Positions 10,947-21,773 of a stretch of 64,000 nt of DNA are shown here, piece after piece (positions within the stretch are counted from its first letter, which is position 1; each line of letters starts with the position of its first letter). The DNA is taken from NCBI RefSeq assembly GCF_037975245.1, contig NC_092582.1:7419001-7483000 (forward strand), given 5' to 3'. A program made the position numbers and the translations under genes. The notes beneath the pieces were generated by a model, which saw nothing but the letters and a program-made list of their open reading frames with translations, was not told where the DNA came from and made no database searches. The stretch comes from Apostichopus japonicus (Eukaryota > Echinodermata > Holothuroidea > Aspidochirotida > Stichopodidae).

Positions 10947-12115
10947 GGGTGACTTGATATTTCTATGCATAAAGTCAAGGTGCAACCAAAGCCTGTATTA
11001 TCATGGTTTCTGTATAGCGCCACCACTTCTGGCTCTAACACACATGCATGCACAATTGATCAGAGGAATTTGATTCCACAGGCTTTTTTCTTGAAGTTGG
11101 ATTTGGCCACTATCCAACTAGCCACTCGCAGTAGAAATGGGTCTTTGAAAGGATGGGATGCACCATATTTGTACATGGAGGTATCATTAAATGTACCTGT
11201 AGATTATTTTTCCTTTTCGAGACTAACTGAGATTTTGATAATTGCTATCAAATGTACGTAAACCTTATTTTATACTGAATGATTAAGTTTACATGTATTT
11301 TCTTTCTCTTGGAGAAGGGATTGTTTGTGGGATGGGAGGGGGAGGGTGTGGAAGAGAACTAGAAAATTCATTTAGTATCAATTTCAGGTTTTATATATTA
11401 TTAAATTTAAATCAATTGTTTTAAATCTATATATTGACACATACCTTTCACAGTGGAAAGTTAAATGTGAATATTTGTTTCTACGTGGTACTGTATCCTC
11501 TTATGCTGACTTTCCAATCTATTCAGAGGAAGTGACCGGGAATGAACTCTATTTCATGGTCACCATAGTAACTTGCTGACAATCATCTTTGGAACACGAG
11601 TATAAACCACAGCAGAAGTTGCACAACAAGAGATTATTAGGGTTAATAATATTATTCTCTTTTAAATAATGGGGCACTCAAATACAGTATCCATACACAA
11701 TGCACTTGCAAACTGAAACCTGTTTGCAGTAGCATTTTCCTTCAGCATTATCACAATGTAAGGAATGAAATGATGTCCTGATTAGAATTTAAAGAGGGCG
11801 ATCTTTCTATTGAGCTATAGCCACAATAGATTCAGTTGTCATAATTGAAATATTCTTTCTTTATCTTTCAATCATTGATGGGGAAAACAATCACACAATT
11901 AGTCTAAATTAAAAGTAACAGACGTTTTTTTTTTAATGCTTTAGTAAGTAGCATAAAAGCAGTAGATCGCTGTGTGCAAACTCTGCTTTTCAGAAAGTGA
12001 AAAACCACTCAAGTCAGTTTTGAAGATTCTTCAATCATATATACAATGTTTATACTACATTTTTCATGAAGGTAACTTCAAATTGTTTCAGCTTAAAACT
12101 ATCATTTTAAAGATG
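10947..12115. other. Non-coding spacer
   Basis: AT-rich, with a G-rich stretch at 11325-11355. A 98-codon frame (10965-11261) has no domain or splice support. Confidence 0.5.
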
Positions 12116-12288
12116 ATGTACATACTGCTCAATCTTATCATGTACAAAACTACTCAATCTTAACACGTGTACAAAACTACTCAATCTTAACATGTACAAA
12201 ACTACTCAATCTTAACATGTACAAAACTACTCAATCTTAACATGTACAAAACTACTCAATCTTATCATTAACAAAACTGCTCAAAGCC
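12116..12288. repeat. 25-bp tandem repeat, about six copies
   Basis: Unit ACAAAACTACTCAATCTTAA plus CATGT starts at 12144, 12171, 12196, 12221, 12246 and 12271, with a degenerate first copy just before. One unit carries a two-base GT insertion. Anonymous minisatellite. Confidence 0.93.
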
Positions 12289-15200
12289 AAAATCAAAAGA
12301 GGAATAAACCATATTTCATTTGCGAAAACGGATTCCTGACCATCTTTTCCAGCCACCCGTGATTCATTTTAATGTAATATTTCATTACAAAATCTTATCA
12401 ATATATATACAGTATATTTTGATAATTATTATCTGACGATATTCATTGATATGTCACCTGACTCTCAACACTGCATCCATCTGAGATATAAGATATATTG
12501 CGTATAGAGAAACTCCACACGCAATTACTGCAGTCACTCAACGAATCAAATTTCTAATTACGCAGACATTCCCGGAGCGAGAAATCTCATACTCGAGGAA
12601 AAAGCAAAGGGGGGAAAGATGAAAATAAGATTAAAAAAATGAGATCCCACTGCTATAACATATATGTTTATTTCAAGGATAAATAAAGCCTTTTTGGATG
12701 ACTCAGTTATAATCCTGAAAAAAAGATTATATTTCTAAACCAAGGCTAAGTTTTTTCTCAACAGCGTGGAAAAGGAAAAAATATGATGTATCTTAGATTA
12801 AAAGCCTCAAAGCGACAAAATCGGCAGTAAAAATATTTGTGGGGAATGTTGTGAGTGTCTGAACAGATGTTAGGCAATACAGCAGCCTCAGAGTGAAAAC
12901 TATAAAACATTGAGGAAACAATATGTTATAGCAATGAACAAATTTTTTCTTGATTTTCGTTAAGATTGTAATTTCTGACAGACAAATTTCAGGCAACACA
13001 AGTTTGTATTACAGATCAAACCGTGCATCTTTGGTTTGGTATATAAAAGTCAGTGACTAAAATTAACCAAAAGGGAGGATTTTTGCTTGTAAACAGGTAC
13101 CTGATATCATTCTCAGATAGGTATTAATAAAGAAAACTTCATGCAAATAAGATCAAATGGAATTTGATTTAGTAGACTACACTGATGGACCTTTTAGTTG
13201 TTGTTTTGTTTTTTCCTCAAATTTAGCACATTCTAATGTGTGCAGGGGCCAGGAATTATGGACAAGGGAGATGGGTGAAGGAATTGGATGGGGGAGGGGG
13301 AGGAGAAAGTGGAATGGGATGAGGGAGAGAGGGCTAGGAAGGGAGGAGAGGGAAAGGTGAAGCGAGGGTTACTTCCCTTTAACATATTTTACGACTCCTC
13401 TTTATAAAATTTTACATTTATACTGGAATGAATAAATGAATGAGTTAATGAAAAGTTAAAGGAGGAGAAGAGAGAGGAGAGGAAAAGGGGAAACTTTGGA
13501 AGAAAATTATTACTGCATGAGAGAGGTTACTAACTTGTTATTTGGAACACACTTTTCATAAAACCAGGGGTGAGAGGGGAGGGGGAGAGTAGGGTAGATG
13601 AGGGGAATCACAGCATTGTTAAAAATACTAAGTCTGAAGATGATAGCATGAACAAAAAGGCTGGTTGGGCTGTTCATAAAAATCACTGCATACAACAGTA
13701 GCCACATTTTAATTCATTGAAATAACCTTCCGTCATAATTAGTGTTTCTTCCTCATCTCATTAATTTGCACATCAACCATGTAATAAACATTCCACAAAC
13801 ATTCATGTACAGTTTGTTTATTCTTATTATGCATCCAAAATCTATTACAGCATCAAAATACTATAATTGATGATGGTTCAATTTGTATATAATTATTTCG
13901 ATTCGTTTGCCTTTGCTCTATCTGGCGATATGTTTTGCAGATAATTCCCTCGCTGTGAACTCTTCCCAACAGACTCAGCTTGAGGGGGCTCTTCATTACC
14001 ATAAATGAATTTCCAAGGAGGTCAATTGCCTCCTTAGCTCCTGTAAGCTACGTACGGGAAAAAACTCGCAAATGAATTATTCTTGCAGGAACGGCTACCT
14101 CCAGAAGAGAGCATGATATACAGTGAAAAAATGAGCGCACTGTACACTGGGAGTCATATTGGATTCTATATGATACTATGTACACAGGTGTTGACTAAGA
14201 AGAGTAGCTGTGTTAGATCTGTTAAAGCAGCTGAACTGTCATTTGCAAATTGTGCAAAGTCTGTTGAGAAGAAATTCCGACAAACTTGCGGCAAACTTGC
14301 AGAGGGCTAAAATGTTATCAATTTTAACCCTTTTTTTGTGTGTGTTTAGGTAGGAAAATCAGAGTGCATAAGTAGGGATGAGATAGGTAAGAGCTGAGGT
14401 ATGGAGTATATTCACTCTTACTGTAAAATGCAGATTATTTGCTTAGGTTACGTCAAAGTGTAATTCCCCAGAGAGATAAACTGATTATGGAGCTAGAGAA
14501 AAGTCTGTCGTTAAGTTTCAAAGCAAATATCAGCAACACTTATGATAAAATACACAAACACATCACCAGACTTCGGCCCAGCATGACTTATGTAGCATAT
14601 ACATACGATCAATAAACTATTTCAAATTTGCATATTGGACTATTTGGTTACCCTTTTGTATATATTAAAAAGGTAATACCTCGTAACATTGGCAATTGGC
14701 ATCCATAAATATGTTTTTTCCAATATAACTTACTTGATGTATTGTATGTAAGTCAATGTAACTCATGTGAAACCTACACAAAGATATAATAAAGGATTGA
14801 TTGATACATGTATTGTACACATATGTATCTCTCCAGTCCCCAAAGAGAGTGTTTTAGCAATATGCACTATAAAATCTACCATATGTAATGACACAGAATT
14901 GACATTATTAAGAGAGACACAAAAGTGATTTAAATATTTCTTAGTGATTGGATAAGTAAATATATATGAAATCATTCCTAATTGTGTACAGTACCTCTCT
15001 AAAGGTTTAAAATGATAAATTTAGTTGTTGTTATGGAGCTTCTTAGTTGCTGAGCTATGATTATTATTCTTTACTTCAAAGCTATTCAATTTGTTTTTTG
15101 TCCTTACATATGACTGTGTGCTGATAACTACAAAATAAGTTTACAATGATAATCTATGGTTTCTGATGACTTTTAAAGGAGGTATTAAAACACTCATCAA

Positions 15201-16608
15201 ATACACTTTACAACTTACCTGGAGAACCAAAAAAAATCTTTTTTTTGAAACCACAAATTTTGTGTACCAACCCTTTGTAAGATATATAGCTTCTATATAC
15301 TTCGAACTTGCATGTTAGGTCAACATGGCCGTTCTCCAACAGCTGGATTTAATGACTAATGGAATAGTTGATTAAAGGTTTCTCTTCACTAGAACATTAG
15401 CTATTAATTCAATTGATGTTTATTTACACTTTACAAAACAGAAAGGAGGCCGTACCTGGAAAGGTTTGTTGTACTTTGAACAAATTACTGAAGTACTCGA
15501 TAGTGCCTTGTTTGTTCACACACTCACACGCACACACACCGGACACACAAAGTGCATCTTTTGTTAGCATGTGAGATATGGTACTCCATTAAACTGCCAT
15601 AATGAGTAATAAAATTATTACAATTTGAGGAGGTCAGATATGTTTGCATTCTAGTGGTTTTTGTGTTTGTATCGTTGGTTCCTATTAAAGTTATGAATAT
15701 TTATGAGTGATTTCTTAAAATCCCCCCCCCCTAATTGGCCCCTTGCACAAAGTTCAAGGACTTCAAAGGGTGTCCAAACACAATCAGAAAAGACCTAGTC
15801 ACAGGACTGACATATGACCATTTTTACCATTAAAGGATTTGCTGCGACTGAAACAACCAAAAACTCTGGGAATAGTTTGGTTGTTGTCTCAGAAATAGAA
15901 AAGACATCCCAGCTGTTCACAGGAAAAATGTAAACCATGAAGGTATGGAAGAAATATCCCATATCTATTGGTCAGCTTGCATGAATAAAGACTGAATCTG
16001 AATAACACACAGCTGAATGAGCTGATCATGTACGTGGACAACCAGTCACGAGGTATCGTGATGTATCACACATCAAATTTATGTACAGATGTTCTGATTT
16101 CATCAAAATCTGTAAATGTCTCGTTACTTCTTCAAGCTTAAATCTTCAGATTTCCAAACCCACATTCAAAATAAACATGTTCATTGTTAACTCTACCTGA
16201 ATACCTTCTATCATGAATTTAATTGAATTGGCCACTTAACATTAATTCCATGACAAATAATCTCGTATTGGACTTAATTTTTTTGTGTCTATCTTAGATT
16301 GAACTACAATTTATCATTTTCATGACGGCTGTAGTCGGTTTCGTAGAATACCAGAGAATTTTCCTTTTAACCTGATATTTGAATCGATTCCGAATTGATG
16401 AATTCAAAATGACTTTACAACCCGATGCATTGGCCAACCGACACTAAAGGAGCTATATTCGTGCTTCACCCGTACTCGTTTAAACCTGTGTGGTATTTCT
16501 CATGGTGTTTGACCGTGATGTAATGCAATCTTTAGAATTCTGTACTTTTGACTTTAAATGGAATAGATGAATTAATCAAACTTAATGAAAGGTCAGTCCG
16601 TGATTTCA
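12289..16608. other. Non-coding spacer with purine tracts
   Basis: No supportable gene. Purine-rich tracts lie at about 13265-13358 and 13567-13594. A (CACA)n-type patch is at 15522-15545. A frame after a fair acceptor at 14089 (open to a stop at 14310) lacks a recognisable domain and is treated as chance. Confidence 0.5.
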
Positions 16609-16760
16609 TTATTTCCTGCACTCTGCAATGACAACTGCAGAGCGCAGCCGTCGGTACCCAGCGGGCGACGCTTCCAGATAAAATTGAATTAAATCCAGGA
16701 CGGCTGGTCTAATTCTCCTCTGTTGCCGTCGTCTCGAATCTATCATCTCCTTCCTCGAGT
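16609..16760. other. CpG-containing GC-rich island of unknown role
   Basis: About 150 bp with many CpG dinucleotides (AGCGCAGCCGTCGGTACCCA, GCGGGCGACGC, GCCGTCGTCTCGAA) in otherwise CpG-poor DNA. It includes the imperfect palindrome CTCTGCAATGACAACTGCAGAG at 16620-16641, written here as stem CTCTGCA, loop, TGCAGAG. A minus-strand frame across it encodes an arginine-rich stretch (SRRRQQRRIRPAVLDL) without recognised homology. It could be a short exon, an unmethylated regulatory element or a repeat fragment. Confidence 0.35.
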
Positions 16761-18224
16761 TATATCTACTTTCATTGATTCTAAACAAAACACAGAAGAA
16801 TGTGTGGAGAGAGTCTTTAACATTGTATTGCATTTATACCGTAGGTTGCACGTGTATCTATCAGTAATCCGTTACGATTTGACTGTAATGACGTGTACCA
16901 GCGAATGGCAAGACCACAGGGTTAAAGTAGCTGGTACTTCAAGATCCAGTGTACGTAACCATATATACTACATAGTACACATACAATACACACAGCACAC
17001 AGAGATAACTCAATTAAATTATACATTGGCAGAAATACTTTGAACTACAGCTTATCTCTATGTAACATATATACCACAGACATGGAATTACTGTACGACT
17101 TGAGCGACTTGCTAAGATTTTTTTTTTTTTTTCCGATTTGAAAAGTACAAACATCTGCTGACTAAAATCAAATTCTGGCTGGCATTATCTTGAACTACTA
17201 CACCGATCGGTTTCCATACAGGCTTTCGAGATCTGCAAGCCAATAATACCTGCTGACAACGAGCAGTCATATATGCAGGGGCTAATATGTCAGGTACAGG
17301 AAACTGTGATGATGCATTGAATGACAATTCTTTACCAACTTTACCATGTGTGTACAGTATGTTAATTCTACATGGATGTCTACTGGTAGAAAAATGTCAG
17401 TGCCCTTGTGTGTTATTCTACCGCATGGCTGAAAACCTAACTAGCAGTTTAAATGACCAAAGAATTCTCTTCTAACGGTTGTTAACAATAATTGATGAGT
17501 ACAAAAAATGATAACTCGTTATACCATGGTCATTTCCTTTCTTAATTAATTATTGTTTCCCATTCTGCAACTTTTCTGCATTGTGTTATAATTAAGGACC
17601 AGCTCCAAGAATGCGGGCATTTACATATATATATATACTACCAATGGTGAGATCTATCCATAACAGACCTGTTTAGATTTCCTTCAATCATTCTCCCATA
17701 CTATATTCTACGTAGCTGTTGTTTTAATTTGCTCCATCCGCTAGATATACCCATACAACCAGTATAAATGCAGTAGTTAAGCAGTTGTTTGGTGATCGTC
17801 TCCAATTCTCGTTAATCTTTAAACAATTATTTGATTATCGGTCTAACCTCATTTTATCTAGCAGCTAGCCTGTGTCAGTTGTATAAGAAGACCACACGTC
17901 TATAGGTACATAAGCGGGCATATTGTGGTTGTGTCAGGACAACAGTTGATGTTTATTAAAGCATTGTGTAGTATTTAGGCTTTGACACTATTGTCTACAT
18001 TATTTGATTTAGTAAATCCCAGGAGTTAGGAAGCCTGTAGTTCCATGTGTACACTATATATATTGACAGTAAACCTTCTCTTATCAATGATGGCCTAAGA
18101 GATTTAAGAGGCTACAAGAATCATCGCCACTTAACTCCCCACATATTACGGATGAGAGCGTTTACCCCAGTGCCTGGCCATGCTCTGAAATACCTTCACT
18201 GTATCTAGTATATAACTGAAGCAC
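16761..18224. other. Non-coding spacer
   Basis: AT-rich, with a T15 run at about 17119-17133. Short frames only; no supported gene. Confidence 0.5.
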
Positions 18225-18309
18225 ATTCCCAAAGAAGCAAATTAATTTACTCCTTCCCAAACGAGCAAATTAATTTACTCCTTCCCAAACGAGCAAATTA
18301 ATTTACTTC
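18225..18309. repeat. Three-copy 28-bp tandem repeat
   Basis: TTCCCAAACGAGCAAATTAA plus TTTACTCC starts at 18226, 18254 and 18282, with a period of exactly 28 bp. Confidence 0.92.
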
Positions 18310-19951
18310 TTGGACCTACTATCTCGGACAGAAGATACACCAAAAATTAGAAGTAGTTACTTAAGCATAACCTTGCATGTAGACCTAATAATAGACCTGA
18401 CTCATCACTTAGCTATCTCAGTATTTACCAGTTCATGTCTAATATATCAATGGTTAGTTTTTTCTTGGGGTGGGGGGAGGGAGTGGAGGAGGAAGAAAGG
18501 AGCACCCCGACTATCTACATAGGAGAGAGCATTCTTCAACGACCTCCAAGGGCCACATCCTCTCCTGTTTACATCAACACTCACAGCTAAATCAATGCAT
18601 AACATTTAGCCATCTGTTTTTACAAGGATAATATAAGAACATACTTCCATATTGAAGTATCAGGACTGCATGATATTTAAATGTTCCAGCCTACGCATTA
18701 CTCCAACCTTGGGGGATCCGCTGGGTTCAAACATAAATGTATTTTTATCCTAAGTGCATCTTTCCATCACCTACTGTACTGTAAATGCAGGGACGCATAT
18801 CGCCATTAAATCACACGATCCCCCCTGTGGGAACGTCTGCATCATAATCATCCCTGGTGTGACGTGACAACGTTTCGTATATATATATATAGATATGAAT
18901 CCAGGTATTGGTTGAAATTATACATCAAATTTCCCAGCACTTAACAGATTCAAAAGAACCATTAGAATTCCTTTATTGATATTGCAAGGAAATCAATTTT
19001 TAGTTTTCCCTTAATCAGGTAGACAGGATATTGATGCAAGATAATGAAAAGACTATAGGAAATTAATTGGCATAAGCTAAGAGGATATCTCAGCATCAGG
19101 TTTCATCAACGAGACGGGTATAGATCGAGTGATGAATGTGTGCGAATAAAAAAACAGGGTTGCCAGATCCTCTATGACACAGCCAGCAAAATAGGCTGCC
19201 GAATTGGGTGAAGAAAACATGAGAATCTAATAAATGATGTTATTCATTAATGACCACAGTGTCTGTACATAGTTAGGGACGATAAAGGTTTTTGCAAGTC
19301 ATTGCAATCAAGGTCCCTAAGCTTCGAACATTTGGAAATGAAACGTGGTTACCAAAATAGTTCCAATGTATTTTCATATATCCTTTATACCAATCTCTAC
19401 ATATAGTTTTTCTCTCTAATGACCAAATACATCAAACTCACTATGAAAGCCTAGGATAAAATTCAAAACCCAGAACTTTTGTAGGGAGAGAACCAAAACA
19501 AAACAGAACAATTTGTCTTTTGTAGAAGTACAGTGTGGTATGTATCCTTTTCACAAATGCCAAAATCAAGTTAGGCAACCTTTTTAAGGAAACAGAATAC
19601 TCCTATACCTGAGAACAAATCACCATGGCAACAGACAGCCACTACCAGACGTTAGCTATTCTCCTCACCTCTTAACGAGGCCATATGTTATAGGAGAATA
19701 CATAGTGGAAGAGAATAGAAGAAACATGACTAGGCACAATAACACACAGTAAGCAGTTTCCAAGAGATCATGTGGAGATATGGTATATAGTTTTCACTAA
19801 AGATAATAACTACAGATAAGTTTGTTTTGAAATCAATGTTATACAAACAGCCTGACGTACATACATTGGGAGCTTAAATTTAGCTTGGGCATGAAATCAT
19901 GAAGTGCAACATTCTGTGGTATGGAGAGAGGTCTACATCATTCCATCATGT
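18310..19951. other. Non-coding spacer
   Basis: AT-rich with a G-rich run at 18467-18490 and a TA microsatellite at 18879-18893. No gene or transposon end recognised. Confidence 0.5.
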
Positions 19952-20140
19952 TTAAAGACCAACTATGGAGACTTTTCGATGAACATAAAATCCCACCATT
20001 TTTCATGTATGTAATCCTTAACTGACTCCAATTACATTGCTGTAATTAACTTTACCAATTTCGGACGTTAAATAAGTGAAAAATGGGACGAAAAGTCAGC
20101 TTCTATTTCAGACATTCCAGAAACATTCCTAAGACATCAG

Positions 20141-20169
20141 GTGACCATGTGACGTCAACGTTTGTATAC
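20141..20169 (+). promoter_or_regulatory. Inner inverted repeat with CRE-like TGACGTCA, left
   Basis: GTGACCATGTGACGTCAACG, followed by TTTGTATACC, is the left arm of the element's inner inverted repeat. It contains a perfect TGACGTCA palindrome, the consensus CREB/ATF site. Its position just ahead of the THAP frame suits a promoter or a transposase-binding site; both roles are inference. Confidence 0.4.
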
Positions 20170-20254
20170 CTCACTCACAACTATACTTTTAGTGTGTAAA
20201 GTCGTATACTTGAGCTGCCAAAAACATCAACGATATTACTCCTTTTTCCTCAAA

Positions 20255-20500
20255 ATGTCACAATTCTGTGTTGTTGGAGGTTGCAGTTATACCTCATCCA
20301 ACAAAAGCATCAGCTTTTTTAGATTTCCGAGTAAAAGAACCGACGTAAAACGCCGCAGACTTTGGATCAATTTTTTGAGATCCACGCGGAAAGATTTTTC
20401 AGCACCCGGAGTATCTCATGCCCATGAGTCCACATGCATGACCCTGCTTCTGTGTATGCTGCAAATGTCTCATTCTGTGAAAATTATATACTGTCGATAG
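20255..20500 (+). CDS. Partial, probably degenerate THAP-type zinc-finger domain
   Basis: The frame from ATG at 20255 begins MSQFCVVGGCSYTSSNKSIS, then FFRFPSKRTDVKRRRLWINF and LRSTRKDFSAPGVSHAHEST. It shows the THAP hallmarks: an N-terminal C-x4-C pair, the FFRFPSK strand, and the conserved tryptophan in RLWINFLR. THAP domains bind DNA through a C2CH zinc site. The second half should present C-x2-H; here a cysteine follows SHAHEST but is followed by MTL with no histidine, so the zinc site looks broken, or the real message splices away before this point. The frame stops at 20500 after 82 codons, with no transposase beyond. It lies inside the TTAA-flanked element, about 100 bp beyond the inner inverted repeat, as expected for a transposase N-terminus. 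Confidence 0.7.
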   Translation: MSQFCVVGGCSYTSSNKSISFFRFPSKRTDVKRRRLWINFLRSTRKDFSAPGVSHAHESTCMTLLLCMLQMSHSVKIIYCR

Positions 20501-21342
20501 CTGTGTCGGACCATGGTCGGACATAGCTAATGTGAAATTGACCGTAAACACGCCCTGGACGTCCTTACATGTAACATTATATCACGCAATTGACAGTAAT
20601 ATATTTACTGTAAGAGATGACCGTATATATATACCGTGCCAAGGGTATAGCATTGTTAGTACATGTACGGTAGTTAGTTACAACTCTCGCCGGCGTTGGC
20701 TCACAGCATGTGTAAATAGCCATGTTAGGATTTATCTATTTCATTTGTTGTATTCCAGTATCGTGAGTTCGTGATACATGTGTAATATTGTCCGTTCTGT
20801 TTATTCCGACATCTGCATGGTCCAAGGAGTTGAATAAAAACGGTAGTATGTAGCGATCGGACGTTTTATTTCGTTAGTGACTGTCTTGTGATTGTGTGAT
20901 GTTAGTACTGGTCAAGGCCTGTTTCAACTAGACCTAACTCTATGGAATTACACAGACTCACGGTAGTTTTTCGCCCAGGATTGAACAAGAAACGTGGATT
21001 AGGATATTCACTGCTAAATTTGTTTATTGACAGGATACTTTTTCTGTGTTTGTATACTTTTGGATATTAAAACGAGTAAGTACTATGTAAGTATATTGTA
21101 CCGTACGGACCTATTGACGCTACGCTATATAAAAGATGCCTCCATTTGAGTGGAAATTTTGCTAATAAAATAAGCAATTTAACTAAAATTTCTGCTTATA
21201 ATTGTCTTAAAACTTGTTGTTAACCTTCATGTGTTCTTGTTTTAAGCTAACAGCTTTTCAAACGCTCGAAATTGGAAGTCAAAAACAGTACAATTGTTCG
21301 CTATCTGTGTACAAACAGTGCCTATATCAGCGTTTGATTTTC

Positions 21343-21372
21343 GCGGTATACAAACTTTGACGTCACACGGTG
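21343..21372 (-). promoter_or_regulatory. Inner inverted repeat with CRE-like site, right
   Basis: GGTATACAAACTTTGACGTC, followed by ACACGGTGAC, is the inverse complement of the left arm with three mismatches. The TGACGTCA core is intact here too. Conservation of both arms exceeds that of the sequence between them and the termini. Confidence 0.4.
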
Positions 21373-21580
21373 ACCAGAGGCTCCTTTGGGTCAATCTCTG
21401 TTTTCAGACATTCCAGAGGTTCATGTCACGTGACTACCCAAAATGTCCATTTTCGTGGTCGTTTTTGATGGGTTATAGTAGGTTTTCGAAGATTATTTTT
21501 TACACATGTTGATTATGGGTATGTAAACTCCTAAATTAATGGAAAATCTCAACAACAAAAATTTCCTCCATATTTGGTCT

Positions 21581-21773
21581 TTAAAGGGATGGTGAGAACA
21601 GTCATCACAAGAGAATGAAAATCTGAGGTGTTTGCAGAAAATATTTCCAGTTATTTGAAGCATATAGATGTAATTTTCATAAAACTAATTAGTTTACAAC
21701 CATGAATGCAGAAAACAAATTCAGAAGCAGCTCTGAAAACAACATTGTACCATGTATAGAGGGATCCCTTTAA
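21581..21773. mobile_element. Possible small TTAA element abutting the THAP transposon
   Basis: The TTAA at 21581-21584 is followed by AGGGATGGTGAGAACA, and 185 bp later the sequence ...GGATCCCT is followed by TTAA (21770-21773). The ends therefore share AGGGAT as a very short inverted repeat with TTAA on both sides, matching the TTAA-AGGRR pattern of T2/Kolobok-type MITEs. The inverted repeat is only six or seven bases, so chance is possible. A related direct repeat (TTTTAAGGGAAGTGAGAACA) lies at about 21794-21813. Confidence 0.35.

Larger units (their letters stand above)
19952..21584 (+). mobile_element. TTAA-flanked DNA transposon carrying a THAP domain (Kolobok-like)
   Basis: TTAA at 19952-19955 and at 21581-21584 flank a 1625-bp element (19956-21580). 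The left end reads AGACCAACTATGGAGACTTT and the inverted right end AGACCAAATATGGAGGAAAT, so the outer 15 bp match with one mismatch. A second inverted pair lies further in: GTGACCATGTGACGTCAACG (from 20141) on the left faces its near-complement around 21345-21372, ending in GTATACC on both sides. Each inner copy contains TGACGTCA or close to it. The body encodes a partial THAP zinc finger (20255-20500). Kolobok transposons are known to duplicate TTAA, and THAP domains occur in their proteins; piggyBac shares TTAA but not THAP. No DDE transposase core was found, so this copy is non-autonomous or deleted. Confidence 0.8.

Noticed and set aside
12116-12288. Regular repeats that might suggest a CRISPR array
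   Set aside because: Units are head-to-tail with no unique spacers, in a eukaryotic context; an ordinary tandem repeat.
14089-14310. Plus-strand frame after a TATTCTTGCAG acceptor, ending in a stop (possible terminal exon)
   Set aside because: No recognised domain, no polyadenylation signal nearby, and frames of about 74 codons are expected by chance in 64 kb.
15171-15240. Minus-strand GGTTCTCCAG|GTAAGTTG donor
   Set aside because: The upstream frame runs through A8 and T8 homopolymers and is not protein-like.
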